From Nocardioides sp. GY 10127 (GTDB taxonomy: Bacteria; Actinomycetota; Actinomycetes; Propionibacteriales; Nocardioidaceae): a stretch of 64,000 nt of DNA. The translations under genes were made by a program, and so were the position numbers. The stretch spans positions 62,001-126,000 of the forward strand of contig NZ_STGL01000008.1 of assembly GCF_004919085.1 (NCBI RefSeq), read 5' to 3'. Positions 53,557-60,729 of this stretch are shown here, one piece after another; positions within the stretch are counted from its first letter, which is position 1; each line of letters starts with the position of its first letter. The notes beneath the pieces were generated by a model. It saw only the letters and a list, made by a program, of their open reading frames with translations, was not told where the DNA came from and searched no databases.

Positions 53557-54168
53557 GTGAGCGGGGTAGAGGCCGACGAAGGTCGGGCCGGCAGGCGGGG
53601 GCCGTACGCGAAGAGCGCACGACGACGTGAGCAGATCCTCGACACCGCGATCGAGGTGTTCGCCGAGCGAGGGGTGGACGGGACGTCCCTGCGCGCGATC
53701 GGCGACGCCGTGGGCACCACCCACGCCGCGCTGCGGCACTACTTCCCCTCGAGGGACGCCCTGCTCGTGGAGGTCCTGCGTCGCCGCGAGGGCCGGATGC
53801 TGGAGGAGCTGGAGGACTCCGGGCCGTTCGGCTCGCTGCAGGAGGCGACGAAGCTCAACGCCACCACCCCGGGGATCGTCGCGCTGCACACCTCGATGCT
53901 GGCCGCGGCCGTCCAGGACTCCGACGGCGTCGCCGCCGAGTACTTCACCGAGCGCTACCGCGCCGCCCGGGCCGCCCTCGCCGAGCGGCTCCGGGAGGGG
54001 CTGACCGACGGTGCCGCCAGGTCGGAGCAGGAGCTGCTCGACCTCGCCGCCGTCCTGCTCGCCGTCTCCGACGGGCTGCAGGTGCAGTGGCTGATGGACC
54101 CCGACGTCGATCTCGTCCGCACGTTCGACCTGCTGGCGCGGCTCGTCTCCCCGTCGGCTGGGGGCTGA
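53557..54168 (+). CDS. TetR-family transcriptional regulator
   Basis: This 203-residue regulator (with the chosen start) has an N-terminal HTH in ARRREQILDTAIEVFAERG...TSLRAIGDAVGTTHAALRHYF, the canonical TetR signature. The C-terminal ligand/dimer domain is variable and matches no family I can name. I chose the GTG at 53557 because GGGGGGAG lies 4 nt upstream. ATG 53533 is an alternative. An even longer frame to 53470 would start inside the operator. It is divergent from the MFS gene. Confidence 0.88.
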   Translation: MSGVEADEGRAGRRGPYAKSARRREQILDTAIEVFAERGVDGTSLRAIGDAVGTTHAALRHYFPSRDALLVEVLRRREGRMLEELEDSGPFGSLQEATKLNATTPGIVALHTSMLAAAVQDSDGVAAEYFTERYRAARAALAERLREGLTDGAARSEQELLDLAAVLLAVSDGLQVQWLMDPDVDLVRTFDLLARLVSPSAGG

Positions 54169-54276
54169 CGGCGGCCGGCTGAGGGCTGACGGCGCGGCTG
54201 GCTGCGGCTGGCTGGGGCCTGCTGAGATTGCGGCTGGCTGGGCCGCGGCCGGCTGAGGCTGCGGCCGACTGAGCCG
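54169..54276. repeat. Degenerate GGCTG-rich stretch after tetR
   Basis: This is a run of short, imperfect copies of GCGGCTGGCTG and GGCTGAGGGCTGACGGC. No gene or structure beyond simple repeat character is seen. Confidence 0.5.
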
Positions 54277-54277
54277 G

Positions 54278-54551
54278 CGTTCGGTCCTCGTGCCCACGAG
54301 GACCGAACGGGGCAAGCAGCCGAGGCGCGCCCGAATCAGTCCAGGTCAGCGGGCTGCCTTCCAGCCGACGTTCGCGTTGGGTCCTCGTCGCCACGAGGAC
54401 CCAAGCCCCACGCGGGCACCCGGCCTTCGGTCCTCGTGCCGACGAGGACCGAACGGGCCTGCCGGCGGGGGTGGGTGCGCATCAGGCCAGGTCAGCGCGT
54501 TGCTGACACGGCGGTGGGTGGGTTCGGTCCTCGCGCCCACGAGGACCGAAC
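54278..54551. repeat. Cluster of four short palindromes (TTCGGTCCTCG family)
   Basis: Four inverted repeats lie at 54278-54309, 54377-54404, 54426-54453 and 54522-54551. Their stem sequence is TTCGGTCCTCGT/ACGAGGACCGAA; the second copy reads TTGGGTCC/GGACCCAA, so the change is compensated on both arms. The first is a perfect 15-bp stem around CC. Between copies 1-2 and 3-4 the same linker ATCAG.CCAGGTCAGCG recurs, giving a repeat of about 97-99 bp. The cluster fills the gap between the convergent tetR and GlcG-like genes. No coding potential is seen. Confidence 0.85.
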
Positions 54552-54587
54552 GAGACACAACCGGCCGCAGGGGCAGCGGCAGACAGG

Positions 54588-55061
54588 TCAACAGACGGCG
54601 GACGCGCCGGCGCGCGCGACGTCCTCGTCCTGCTCAGCGCTACCGCCACTGACGCCGACGGCACCGGCCAGCGAGCCGTCCACCAGCACCGGCACCCCGC
54701 CGGGGAAGGCGGCGACGCCGGCGCGGGCCGCGATCCCCAGCCGGACGTCGGGCTCCCCGCCGATCGCGGCGCCCAGCGCCCCGGTGCTGAGCCCGCCGAA
54801 GCCCGCCACCGTCCGCGCCTTGTCGAGGGCCAACTCGGCCGAGGCCGCGAAGGCGCCGTCCATCCTGGCGAAGGACAGCAACCGACCGGCGTCGTCGGTC
54901 ACCGCGACGTCCACCGCGACCCCCAGGTCCTCGGCCCGGGCCAGTGCGGCCGCCAGGCACCGCTGCGCCCCGGCCAGGGTGAGGACGGGCCGCGAGCGGG
55001 TGGCCGGGGCCAGCGAGTCGAGGGCGGTGCCCGTGGCAGAGCCGGCGTGCGACGTGGTCAT
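54588..55061 (-). CDS. GlcG/HbpS-family heme-binding-like protein
   Basis: This 157-residue protein of the GlcG/HbpS family has LTLAGAQRCLAAALARAEDLGVAVDVAVTDDAGRLLSFARMDGA in the N-terminal half. FPGGVPVLVDGSLAGAVGVSGGS follows, then the DEDVARAGASAV end motif. Streptomyces HbpS binds heme; GlcG is encoded in the E. coli glycolate oxidase operon. Here the gene follows livF on the same strand (104-bp gap with 13-bp repeats), so it may be co-transcribed with the transporter. Start chosen at ATG 55061. Confidence 0.87.
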   Translation of the reverse strand: MTTSHAGSATGTALDSLAPATRSRPVLTLAGAQRCLAAALARAEDLGVAVDVAVTDDAGRLLSFARMDGAFAASAELALDKARTVAGFGGLSTGALGAAIGGEPDVRLGIAARAGVAAFPGGVPVLVDGSLAGAVGVSGGSAEQDEDVARAGASAVC

Positions 55062-55109
55062 GACAGGCACTCTGCCCGCCGCGCCAGCGCTCGACGGGCG
55101 CGCGTCCCG

Positions 55110-55148
55110 CCCAGAGGAACGGCCCAGAGGAACGGCCCAGAGGAACGG
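55110..55148. repeat. Three tandem copies of a 13-bp repeat
   Basis: CCCAGAGGAACGG occurs three times without a gap between livF and the GlcG-like gene. Each copy contains AGAGGAACGG, which resembles a ribosome-site-like purine run. It is probably a slippage product. Confidence 0.85.
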
Positions 55149-55165
55149 CCGCGAACCGAAGTGGC

Positions 55166-55879
55166 TCAGGCGTGCAGGTAGGCGCCACTGAGCAGCTCGG
55201 GGTTGTCCCGCAGCTCCTGCGCACCGCCGCTGAACGCCAGCCGCCCGCCCTGGATGACGTGGGCGTGGTGGGCGACACCCAGCGCGACCTCCGCGAACTG
55301 CTCGATCAGCAGCACCGCCGTCCCCTCCGCCGCCACCTGCTCGAGCACCGGCGCGAGCCGGCGCACGACCACCGGCGCCAGGCCGAGCGAGAGCTCGTCG
55401 ACCACGAGGACGCGAGGGTTGGTGGCCAGCGCCTGGGCGAGCGCGACCATCTGCTGCTCGCCGCCTGAGAGCAACGAGGCCTGCGAGGTCAGCCGCTTCT
55501 CCAGCTCGGGGAACAGGGCCAGCGCCCGCTCCCGTCCGGCTCGGGCCTCGCGCCGGGACAGGGGGTAGGTGGCGACCTGGAGGTTGTCCTCCACGGTCAG
55601 CCCCCGCAGGAGCCAGCGCCCCTCGGGCACCACGGCGAGGCCGGCCTTGCGCACGGTGTCCGGCGAGGCCCCCGCGAGCTCGCGGTCGCCGAGCCGCACC
55701 GAGCCCTGCTCCAGCGGCAGGAGGCCGCCCAGGGCCAGCACGAGGCTGGACTTGCCCGCGCCGTTAGGCCCCAGCAGCGCGGTGACGGCCCCGGCGGGCA
55801 CCGACAGCTCCAGCCCGTGCAGCACCTGGCGCCCGGCCCGGGCGACCACGAGGTCGTGGATGGTCAGGTCCGCGCTCAC
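55166..55879 (-). CDS. Branched-chain-type ABC transporter ATPase (LivF-like)
   Basis: This 237-residue ATPase has all core motifs: Walker A GPNGAGKS, a Q-loop region, signature LLSGGEQQMVALAQAL, Walker B RVLVVDELSLGLAP and a switch region LLIEQF (Gln in place of His, usual for LivF). The GTG start overlaps livG as GTGA. It energises the importer with the divergent LivG partner. Context suggests an aromatic or phenolic substrate rather than a branched-chain amino acid. Confidence 0.92.
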   Translation of the reverse strand: MSADLTIHDLVVARAGRQVLHGLELSVPAGAVTALLGPNGAGKSSLVLALGGLLPLEQGSVRLGDRELAGASPDTVRKAGLAVVPEGRWLLRGLTVEDNLQVATYPLSRREARAGRERALALFPELEKRLTSQASLLSGGEQQMVALAQALATNPRVLVVDELSLGLAPVVVRRLAPVLEQVAAEGTAVLLIEQFAEVALGVAHHAHVIQGGRLAFSGGAQELRDNPELLSGAYLHA

Positions 55880-56595
55880 GCGACCTCCTCGGTCGTGCCG
55901 AGGTAGGCGGCCAGGACCAGCGGGTCCTGCAGCACCTCGGCGGTCGGGCCGGTCGCCACGAGGCGACCGAAGTCGAGCACAGCGAGCTTCTCGCAGCAGG
56001 CGGAGACCAGCGCCATGTCGTGGTCGACCAGCAGGACGGTGGCGCCCAGCCGCTCGGGCACGGCCCGGATGAGGGCGCCGAGCTCCTCGGACTCCTGGTC
56101 CGGCAGCCCGGCCGCGGGCTCGTCGAGGAGCACGAGCCGCGGCGAGCCGACCACGGCCCGGGCCAGCTCCACGAGCCGGCGCCCCCGCATGTCGAGGCTG
56201 CCCACGAGGCGGTGCGGCTGGTCCGCCAGCCCCACGAAGTCGAGCGCCGCGGCGACGGCCTCGCCGGCCCCGCCCCGTCGTCCGTGCTCGTAGCCGAGGC
56301 GGACGTTGTCCGCCACCGTCAGCTCGCGGATCGCCTGCTCGGTCTGGAAGGTGCGTCGCAGCCCCCACCGGGCCCGGGCGTGCGGCCGCATCGACAGGAG
56401 GTCCTCCCCGTCCACGGTGATCCGCCCCTCCGCGGGCCGGGCGAAGCCGCTGAGGACGTTGAAGAACGTCGTCTTGCCGGCGCCGTTGGGCCCGATGAGA
56501 CCCCAGGCCCCGCCGTCGATGGTGAGGTCCACCCCGTCCAGGGGGACCACGCCGCCGTAGCGGACGGTCAGCCCCTCGATCCGCACCTCGGTCAT
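55876..56595 (-). CDS. Branched-chain-type ABC transporter ATPase (LivG-like)
   Basis: This 239-residue ATPase has a good Walker A (GPNGAGKTT), Q-loop (TFQTEQ), Walker B (RLVLLDEPAAGLPD) and switch His (LLVDHDMALV). The C-terminal AAYLG motif is typical of LivG. The ABC signature reads SLDMRGRRLVELARAV instead of an LSxGQ-like motif, so it is degenerate. The ATG overlaps the livM stop as ATGA. Confidence 0.92.
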   Translation of the reverse strand: MTEVRIEGLTVRYGGVVPLDGVDLTIDGGAWGLIGPNGAGKTTFFNVLSGFARPAEGRITVDGEDLLSMRPHARARWGLRRTFQTEQAIRELTVADNVRLGYEHGRRGGAGEAVAAALDFVGLADQPHRLVGSLDMRGRRLVELARAVVGSPRLVLLDEPAAGLPDQESEELGALIRAVPERLGATVLLVDHDMALVSACCEKLAVLDFGRLVATGPTAEVLQDPLVLAAYLGTTEEVA

Positions 56596-57650
56596 CGGGC
56601 ACCTCCTCGGGAGAGCCGGCGCGCCAGCCGGGACAGGTCGTGGCCGAGCTGGGCCGCGGCACCCTGCGGCGAGACCAGGACGGTCTGGATGACGCCGACA
56701 CCGAAGGCGATGAGCAGGACGTCCGACGGGATGCCCCACACCTGGAGCAGCGCGGGCACCACCTTCACGAAGACCGCCGCGACCACCGACCCCCACAGCC
56801 CGTAGACGCCGCCCATGAGGCAGGCCGCGAGCAGCAGGATGTTGTTCTCGGTGGGGAACTGGTAGGTGGTCACGCCACCGCCGCTGGCGGCCAGGAGCGC
56901 GCCGGCCGCACCGGTGATGAAGGCGGCGAGCGCGAAGGCCCACAGCTTGTAGCGCACCACGCTGACGCCGGCCGCGACCGCCGTGGCCTCGCTCTGCCGG
57001 ATCGCCGCCCAGGCGCGCCCCGCCTTGCCGCGCAGCTGCCAGACGACCAGCCCGAACAGCGCGCCGACGATCAGCAGGGTGAGCACGTAGAAGGCCCCGT
57101 CGGACGTCGCGAAGGACGGCCGGGCCAGCTGCGAGGTGCCCGCGGCGGTGTTCGAGAACCCGAGCACGCCGTCACCCCCGTTGGGGAACTGTGTGGCGGC
57201 GAGGACGACGGTCACGCCGGCCGCGGCCATCAGCGTGATGAGCGCCAGGTACAGCCCGGAGAGGCGCAGCGCCGGCAGACCGACGAGGACGCCCACCAGC
57301 CCCGTGAGGAGGCCGGCGAGGAGGACGACGAGCAGGAACGGCAGGTCGAGGCCGTAGCCGATCCGCAGCGCGATCCACGCCCCCACCGCCAGGAGCGCGA
57401 ACTGGCACAGGGAGACCATGCCGACGCGTCCGAGCAGGAGCGAGACCCCCAGGGCCACCGCCGCGTAGATCGCGGTGGCGGTGAACGTCTGCACCCAGTA
57501 GGGCGAGGAGTAGAGGGGGACGGCGAGGACGGCGAGCGCCGCCACGGCCCCCGCGATCCGGGGCAGCCGGGAGGGTGCCTCGGGGACGGTCCCACCGGGG
57601 CCGGGGACGGTCTGCGCTGCCGGGTCCGCTTGTCGCAGCATCGTGGTCAT
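56592..57650 (-). CDS. Branched-chain-type ABC transporter permease (LivM-like)
   Basis: This 352-residue permease has about 10 hydrophobic segments. The LivM hallmark stretches are GVSLLLGRVGMVSLCQFALLAVGAW, LRLSGLYLALITLM and RGKAGRAWAAIRQSEATAVAAGV (EAA-type coupling loop). A 30-residue soluble N-terminus precedes the first segment. It is 1 bp downstream of livH and overlaps livG. Confidence 0.93.
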   Translation of the reverse strand: MTTMLRQADPAAQTVPGPGGTVPEAPSRLPRIAGAVAALAVLAVPLYSSPYWVQTFTATAIYAAVALGVSLLLGRVGMVSLCQFALLAVGAWIALRIGYGLDLPFLLVVLLAGLLTGLVGVLVGLPALRLSGLYLALITLMAAAGVTVVLAATQFPNGGDGVLGFSNTAAGTSQLARPSFATSDGAFYVLTLLIVGALFGLVVWQLRGKAGRAWAAIRQSEATAVAAGVSVVRYKLWAFALAAFITGAAGALLAASGGGVTTYQFPTENNILLLAACLMGGVYGLWGSVVAAVFVKVVPALLQVWGIPSDVLLIAFGVGVIQTVLVSPQGAAAQLGHDLSRLARRLSRGGAR

Positions 57651-57651
57651 C

Positions 57652-58521
57652 TCACACCCTCGTCTGGAGCGGACGGCGCCACGCGAGCCAGAGCAGCATC
57701 ACGATGGCGAGGAGGAACGGGGTCGTGTTGCGGTACTCGCTCACCGCGTCGAACGAGGTGAGGCAGGACTGGACGACGCCGATGGCGAAGCCCGTCCCGA
57801 ACGTCACCCACAGCGAGCGCAGACGGCCCACGACGGCGGCGGCGAGCGCCGGGATGATGAGGAAGGTCAGGCTGGTGACGTCCAGCCCCACCAGGCCGGT
57901 CATGAGCAGGCCGGTGACGGAGGACAGCAGGCCGGAGACGAACCAGGCGGCCGCCTCGACCCGGCGCACCGGGACCCCCAGCATGGAGGTGACCTCGCGG
58001 TCGTCCGCCATCGCCCGCATCGCGGTGCCGAGGCGCGTGAAGCGCAGGAACAGCGTCGTGACGACGGTGGCGACGAGCGCCAGGACGATCGCGATGATCT
58101 GGGTGCCGGTGACGTAGGCCCCGGCCACCTCGACCGAGATCGCGGTGCTCGGCAGGGTCAGCGCCCGGGCGTCACTGCCCCAGACCAGGGACATGGTGCC
58201 GAGCAGCACGAGCATCAGGCCGAGCGTGCCGATGGCCTTCTCGAGCCCGTCCCGGGCCGCGAACCGCGGCCCGAGCAGGACCCCCCAGAGCACCGTGATG
58301 CCGGTGCCGGCACCGATGGCCGCGAGGAAGCCCCACAGCTGGGGCACCCCGTTCTCGACGATCAGCGTCCAGGCGAGCAGCGCGCCGAACGCGCCGACCG
58401 CACCGGAGGCCAGGTTCAGCACCGCGGTGGCCCGGAACAGGACCACGGTGCCGACCCCGGACAGCGAGTACACGCCGCCGAACGCGAGCCCGAGGACCAC
58501 GAAGGGGAGGAGGTCGCCCAT
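57652..58521 (-). CDS. Branched-chain-type ABC transporter permease (LivH-like)
   Basis: This 289-residue permease has about eight hydrophobic segments. LivH features are FGGVYSLSGVGTVVLFRATAVLNLASG and the coupling loop TRLGTAMRAMADDREVTSMLGV. The ATG at 58521 has GAGGGG 6 nt upstream and is preferred over a GTG at 58539. It follows the binding-protein gene by 40 bp. Confidence 0.93.
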   Translation of the reverse strand: MGDLLPFVVLGLAFGGVYSLSGVGTVVLFRATAVLNLASGAVGAFGALLAWTLIVENGVPQLWGFLAAIGAGTGITVLWGVLLGPRFAARDGLEKAIGTLGLMLVLLGTMSLVWGSDARALTLPSTAISVEVAGAYVTGTQIIAIVLALVATVVTTLFLRFTRLGTAMRAMADDREVTSMLGVPVRRVEAAAWFVSGLLSSVTGLLMTGLVGLDVTSLTFLIIPALAAAVVGRLRSLWVTFGTGFAIGVVQSCLTSFDAVSEYRNTTPFLLAIVMLLWLAWRRPLQTRV

Positions 58522-58561
58522 CACCGACCCCTCCCCCACTCGGGGGCTTCCTCGCGGCGCG

Positions 58562-59887
58562 TCACTCCTTGATCCCGTTCTTCGTCTCCCAGGCGCGGAT
58601 CGTGTCCAGGTTGTTCACGGGCGTCGCGGCCAGGGCGAAGCAGGACCCGTCGTCGGTCAGCTGGCCGTTCTCGATCTGCACCGTGCGGGTCCAGTTGTTC
58701 GACATGTGCACGTCCAGCCCGTCACCGAAGTAGTAGGGCTTGCACAGCAGGTCGGAGGTGTAGTCCGTGGTGGCGGCGATCGCGGCGTTGACGGTCTCCT
58801 TGCTCAGGTCGTCCACCGGGACGGAGAGCATGGCCTTGACGGCGACGAGGGCGGAGACGAAGCCGAGCTGGCCGTAGGCACTGAGCGGGGTGTCCGGGGT
58901 GTAGTCGGCCCGCAGCTGGCGGAACAGCTGGGCGTCCGGGCCGTCGGAGGAGGGCAGCGCCATCTCGGCGTTGATGCCGATCTTCCCGTCCCAGGCGCTG
59001 CCCAGGGACTTCACGAGCTCGCTGTCGTTGCAGCCGCCCGGGCAGGCCCAGGTGACCTTGTCCTGCAGGCCCTGCTGCGTCACGGCGTTGAGCACCTTGA
59101 GGGTGTCACCCGGGTTGAAGTTGACCACGACGCCGCCGTTGTCGCCGGCCGCCTCGACCATCTTCAGCGCGAGGCCGTTGGCGTCGGTGATCGGCACGTT
59201 CTCGAGGAAGCTCTCGGCGTCGATCCCCGCGTCCTTGGCGTAGTCGAGGACGCCCTGGTTGACCAGGTCGGCGCCCGGCGCGTTCGAGGTGAAGATGACG
59301 ATCTTGTCCACGCCCTGGTCGGCCAGGTACTGCGCCGCGGCGGTGGAGCTCCCGGAGCTGCCGATGTTGATCGGGGAGAAGTTGCTCATCCCGAAGCAGT
59401 CGTTGGTGATGCCGGCGGCCACGATCTCGTACCCCGCGTCCGCGTAGGCCTGCCCGTTGACCGGGCAGTCGAGCACGCTCATGCCGCCGACGAGGGCCAT
59501 CGGGTCCTGGGCCAGCAGCTTGGAGCCCAGCGACTGGGTCGTGGCCGGGTCGGTCGTGTCCTCGTAGACGACGTACTTGATCGGGCGGCCGTTGATGCCG
59601 CCGTTGTCGTTCACGCAGTCGAAGTAGGCACCGGCCATGTCGGTGGCGTCGGTGAAGCCGTCCAGGCCCGCCTGGCTCGTGACGAGGGCGCCGATGACGA
59701 TCGGGTCGCCCGTCGCCTTCTCGCCGTTGCCCAGGCCGCAGGCCGAGGCGCCGGAGGTGTCGCCGGTCTCGTCCGCGGCGGAGTCCGAGCCACCGCAGGC
59801 GCTGAGGGTCGTGGCCGCCACGAGGGCGGAGACCGCGAGAAGGACGGGGGTGCGCCGGAGAGGCGCGAGAAGGGTGGGGATCCTCAT
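58562..59887 (-). CDS. Periplasmic-binding lipoprotein of the branched-chain-type ABC transporter
   Basis: This 441-residue extracellular binding protein of the Leu/Ile/Val-binding (peripla_BP_6) fold has a signal peptide ending in the lipobox TLSAC (Cys about residue 31). The ligand domain starts DPIVIGALVTSQAGLDGFTDATDMAGAYFDCVNDNGGINGR in two pieces and has DTTDPATTQSLGSKL. Six further cysteines are spread through the domain. It is the first gene of the transporter operon and lies behind a MarR-type operator. The ligand is probably a phenolic compound handled by the neighbouring oxidases (inference). Confidence 0.92.
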   Translation of the reverse strand: MRIPTLLAPLRRTPVLLAVSALVAATTLSACGGSDSAADETGDTSGASACGLGNGEKATGDPIVIGALVTSQAGLDGFTDATDMAGAYFDCVNDNGGINGRPIKYVVYEDTTDPATTQSLGSKLLAQDPMALVGGMSVLDCPVNGQAYADAGYEIVAAGITNDCFGMSNFSPINIGSSGSSTAAAQYLADQGVDKIVIFTSNAPGADLVNQGVLDYAKDAGIDAESFLENVPITDANGLALKMVEAAGDNGGVVVNFNPGDTLKVLNAVTQQGLQDKVTWACPGGCNDSELVKSLGSAWDGKIGINAEMALPSSDGPDAQLFRQLRADYTPDTPLSAYGQLGFVSALVAVKAMLSVPVDDLSKETVNAAIAATTDYTSDLLCKPYYFGDGLDVHMSNNWTRTVQIENGQLTDDGSCFALAATPVNNLDTIRAWETKNGIKE

Positions 59888-59947
59888 GTCTGTGGGCTCC
59901 GTCTGGGATCAAGGACTCCCCCGGAGCAGGCCGTTCGGCTCCGGGTC

Positions 59948-59968
59948 GTTAGTAAGATTTCTAACTAG
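59948..59968 (-). promoter_or_regulatory. Candidate MarR operator before the ABC transporter operon
   Basis: An inverted repeat GTTAG-N8-CTAAC (59948-59965) overlaps the motif AGATTTCTAACTAG (59955-59968). It is 60-80 bp upstream of the binding-protein start, in a short AT-rich stretch. The same motif, with three changes, occurs in the promoter of the first oxidase gene. Confidence 0.6.
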
Positions 59969-60018
59969 TTTGACCGTAGAGTGCCGTGCGTCACATCGTC
60001 AAGGGTGTGCACGCAGAA

Positions 60019-60045
60019 GCCCCGCCGGAAGATCTCCGGCGGGGC
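60019..60045 (-). terminator. Terminator after marR
   Basis: A perfect 11-bp stem (GCCCCGCCGGA / TCCGGCGGGGC) and 5-nt loop lies 12 bp downstream of the marR stop, followed by TTCTG on the minus strand. Confidence 0.75.
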
Positions 60046-60057
60046 ATCGTGGGCGAC

Positions 60058-60597
60058 TCAGACCAGGCGGTCGGCCGGCGTGGGCGGGTCGGGCACGGGG
60101 AACGACCGGACCTTGGTGAGCAGCTGCACGAGCATCATCTGCTCGGCGGAGGTCAGCGAGCTCGCCCACGCGGTCTCGCGGGCGTTGTTGAGCCGGAAGA
60201 GGGTCCGACAGACGTCCTTGCCCCGCTCGGTGAGGGAGATCGTCACCGAGCGCCCGTCCCGAGCGGACCGCTCCCGCTCCACCAGGCCGTTCTTCTCCAG
60301 GTTCTTCACGATGCTCGACGTGCTCGCCTGGGACACGCTGTGGATCTGCGCCAGCTGGTGCGGCGTCTGAGGGCCCAGCGTGAGGAGCGCGAACATGTTG
60401 CGGAACGCCGCCCACGTGAGGCCGGCCGGCCGGTGGACCGAGACCTCGAAGTCCTGCTGGAGCCGGTCGGCGGCGCGGATGATGTCGAAGCAGACGACCG
60501 TCGCCAGGACGTCCGCGCCCGGCACCTCGGCCAGGATCGCCGCCGCGACCTCGTCGTCCTCGTGGCCGGCCGTGCCGAACCCGGGGGTGTCACTCAT
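60058..60597 (-). CDS. MarR-family transcriptional regulator
   Basis: This 179-residue regulator has a wHTH of MarR type (PHQLAQIHSVSQASTSSIVKNLEKNGLVERERSARDGRSVTISLTERG in parts). An N-terminal helical arm (AAAILAEVPGADVLATVVCFDIIRAADRLQ) is longer than in small MarR proteins. It lies between the transporter operon and the oxidase genes, divergent from the latter. It is the probable phenolic-responsive repressor of both units. Confidence 0.9.
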   Translation of the reverse strand: MSDTPGFGTAGHEDDEVAAAILAEVPGADVLATVVCFDIIRAADRLQQDFEVSVHRPAGLTWAAFRNMFALLTLGPQTPHQLAQIHSVSQASTSSIVKNLEKNGLVERERSARDGRSVTISLTERGKDVCRTLFRLNNARETAWASSLTSAEQMMLVQLLTKVRSFPVPDPPTPADRLV

Positions 60598-60659
60598 CCC
60601 GCCACCGTAGACAACGTCCGCCCCCGACGACAGGGCTGGTTCCCGAGCATCCGCCACCC

Positions 60660-60688
60660 TTGATTTCCTTAGACTTCTCACTATAGTG
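60660..60688 (+). promoter_or_regulatory. Promoter and MarR operator of the oxidase operon
   Basis: TTGATT (60660-60665) and TATAGT (60682-60687) are 16 bp apart. The -10 lies inside a perfect palindrome CACTATAGTG (60679-60688), extended to CTCACTATAGTGtGAG. The motif AGACTTCTCACTAT (60671-60684) matches the one before the transporter operon. A repressor bound here would block the -10 directly. Confidence 0.7.
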
Positions 60689-60729
60689 TGAGCCCGACCA
60701 CATCCTACTGTCGTGCTGCAGGAGTTCCG

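Noticed and set aside
54290..54652. Coding sequence over the palindrome cluster
   Set aside because: The predicted peptides just repeat the palindrome in several frames (GPRxHED/PTRTER) and have no ribosome site.
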